The translations under genes were made by a program, and so were the position numbers. The notes beneath the pieces are model-generated. The model did no database searches, was not told where the DNA came from, and was given only the letters and a program-made list of their open reading frames with translations. From Mesorhizobium sp. (lineage in GTDB: Bacteria > Pseudomonadota > Alphaproteobacteria > Rhizobiales > Rhizobiaceae), in the NCBI GenBank assembly GCA_019509685.1, contig JAEKLU010000181.1, forward strand, positions 1 through 6,143: DNA of 6,143 nt. The letters run 5' to 3'. Shown here piece after piece: positions 4,797-6,143 of the stretch (positions are counted from its first letter, which is position 1; every line of letters starts with the position of its first letter).

Positions 4797-6143
4797 ATGT
4801 TGCGGCCGGTGCATGTCCTGGTTCTTTCCTGCCTCGCGCTCTCCCAGGTTGGCGGCGGCGCCTTCGCGGCCCAGCCGGCTGCGGAGAAATCCGAGGATGC
4901 GGCCAAGAAGGCCGCCGAGGATGCGGCGGCCCGAAAAAAGGCTGCCGACGACGCAGCGAAGAAGGCCACCCTCGCCGAGGCGATCAGTGTCTGCGATCGG
5001 GGCGCCGCCGTGCCGCTCGACCCAACAGCCAAGGCGCCGCCGGTTCCGTATGGCGAGCTCTTCCCGCAGGATTTCGACCTCAGCAAGCTCAAGGTGCTGG
5101 CCGACAAATGCCAGGCGGCGATGCTCGGCGCGCCACAGGAAAAGCGGCTGACGCTTGAGTGGCTGAGGCTGCAGGTCGCGCTCAACGACAAGGGGCTGGT
5201 CTGGCTCCTGCCGCAGATCAAGCTGCTGGCCGATGGCGGCAGTCCTGAAGCAAATTTCCTTCTCTATGAGTTCTACTCGGTGCATCGAAATGACGATGCG
5301 GACGCTGGCTCGCCGGCGGTCTCGCGCGAGACGGCGCTCGATGCCTTGCGAAAATCCGCCGATGCCGGCCATCTCACCGCCCTGGTGGCGCTGCTGAACC
5401 AATACGGCAACGGGCCGCTGTTGCGCCGTGACGCGCGCAAAGCCGTCGAGACCGCGCGGCGCATCATCGACGCGCCGGTACAAGGCCAGTCGCCCGGCGA
5501 GTGGGATGCCCGAGTCCGCGCGGCCATGCCGATGCTGATCGCCCAGGCGACGCTGGAGAAGGACGGTTTCACCAGCGACGAGCAGAAAAAGGCCTTTGAC
5601 GCCGTGGAGGTGGATGCCAAGGCCGGCACCGCCAGTTCCGGGCGATCCATGCACGCTTACATCACCGCATTGCGGCTGGGCCGTGGAACACAACAGGACG
5701 CGGCCAAGGCCAGGCAGATGCTCGAAGCGCGCATCGGCCAGGACAACGACGCCATACCGATGTTGGCCGACATGCTGGCCAAGGGTGAAGGCGGGCCGGC
5801 CGACGGCAAGCGCGCCATCGCCATGCTGCGCGACGCCACCAAGAAGGTCGCCGCGGCAGGGCCAATGCTTGCCGGCCTGCTGACGGACGGCAAGTTCGTC
5901 GGCCGCCAGCCGCGGGCGGCGATGCAGTTGCTCGACGCCTCGTGGGATCTGGACGCCGGCATCCGGCTTGCCGGCCTGATCCTCGACTATGACGGCGCCC
6001 AGATCGACAATCCCGAAAGGCTGATCGAGCGCCTGAGCGACGGCGCCGAGGCCGGCGAGCCCGGCGCGGCACTGGCGCTGGCGCGGCTGCAGCTTTCGGA
6101 CGATCAGCAGTTCAAGAACGAAGACCAGGCGCGCGCCATGCTG
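4797..6143 (+). CDS. Exported Sel1/TPR-like repeat protein, 3' end cut by window
   Basis: Function unknown; family features point to a periplasmic protein-interaction scaffold. The 449 visible codons run open off the right edge. Residues 1-24 form a signal peptide (MLRPVHVLVLSCLALSQ... ending AFA before AQ). The Cys at 12 is within the hydrophobic core and not in a good lipobox, so it is probably soluble. Residues 30-58 are Ala/Lys/Asp/Glu-rich and probably coiled coil. A region with two cysteines (C66, C105) may form a disulfide: CDRGAAVPLDP, then ADKCQAA. From about 175 on come degenerate Sel1-type helical pairs, for example ALDALRKSADAGHLTALVAL (180-199) with YGNG, ITALRLGRGTQQDAAKARQ (289-307), ADMLAKGEGGPADGKRAIAM (324-343), and GAEAGEPGAALALARLQL (416-433). 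The ATG at 4797 is chosen for GGAGGGGAG just upstream and the immediate signal peptide. It is transcribed away from the metabolic genes, so no joint role is implied. Confidence 0.85.
   Translation, partial: MLRPVHVLVLSCLALSQVGGGAFAAQPAAEKSEDAAKKAAEDAAARKKAADDAAKKATLAEAISVCDRGAAVPLDPTAKAPPVPYGELFPQDFDLSKLKVLADKCQAAMLGAPQEKRLTLEWLRLQVALNDKGLVWLLPQIKLLADGGSPEANFLLYEFYSVHRNDDADAGSPAVSRETALDALRKSADAGHLTALVALLNQYGNGPLLRRDARKAVETARRIIDAPVQGQSPGEWDARVRAAMPMLIAQATLEKDGFTSDEQKKAFDAVEVDAKAGTASSGRSMHAYITALRLGRGTQQDAAKARQMLEARIGQDNDAIPMLADMLAKGEGGPADGKRAIAMLRDATKKVAAAGPMLAGLLTDGKFVGRQPRAAMQLLDASWDLDAGIRLAGLILDYDGAQIDNPERLIERLSDGAEAGEPGAALALARLQLSDDQQFKNEDQARAML
4893..4967 (+). repeat. Degenerate Ala/Lys/acidic peptide repeat after the signal peptide
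   Basis: Three successive units EDAAKKAA, EDAAARKKAA and DDAAKKA (residues 33-57) follow the signal peptide of the Sel1-repeat protein. Alternating acidic pairs, alanines and lysine pairs would make a charged, strongly helical segment, likely a coiled coil or a spacer in the periplasm. The DNA copies have drifted in codon choice, so the unit is not a recent duplication. Confidence 0.6.

Noticed and set aside
4743..5693. Long minus-strand open frame (316 codons) opposite the Sel1-repeat gene
   Set aside because: It is antisense to a gene with a signal peptide, good ribosome binding site and recognisable repeats. The minus reading is Arg/Gly-rich with no recognisable motif, as expected from a GC-rich shadow frame.

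Overview
The window is GC-rich and codes densely, with strong GC bias at third codon positions and clear GGAG-type ribosome binding sites. Gene content and protein style (NitT/TauT-type ABC importer, alphaproteobacterial-type DapB with an SGSYSLGLN motif, secreted Sel1-repeat protein with an Ala/Lys/Glu-rich N-terminus) suggest a rhizobial alphaproteobacterium, for example in the Mesorhizobium/Phyllobacteriaceae range. That placement is inference; no marker gene is present.

Layout: five genes lie on the minus strand and one on the plus strand, diverging from an intergenic region at 4598-4796. Read in the minus direction, the order is a small ureohydrolase (4597-3797), dapB (3729-2934, disrupted), a periplasmic solute-binding protein (2757-1744), an ABC ATPase (1634-825) and an ABC permease (813 to beyond the left edge). 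The last three form one NitT/TauT-type import system: a periplasmic receptor, a cytoplasmic ATPase and an inner-membrane permease. The ATPase and permease genes are probably translationally coupled. The receptor is separated from the ATPase by a strong 14-bp hairpin. The imported substrate cannot be named from sequence. On the plus strand, from 4797 to the right edge, is an exported Sel1/TPR-like repeat protein, cut off by the window.

The most striking observation is in dapB (dihydrodipicolinate reductase, lysine/diaminopimelate synthesis). An imperfect 25-bp tandem duplication at 3083-3132 shifts the frame after residue 207. Removing one copy restores an ordinary 256-residue DapB ending in a normal C-terminus. 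The two copies differ only at two synonymous third-codon positions, so each looks as if it evolved in a functional dapB. This points to a junction between two diverged alleles (recombination or an assembly join) rather than simple recent slippage.

I found no RNA genes, CRISPR arrays, insertion sequences, prophage or recognisable multi-gene defence system. The rest of the window is ordinary metabolism and transport plus several small regulatory-looking structures.
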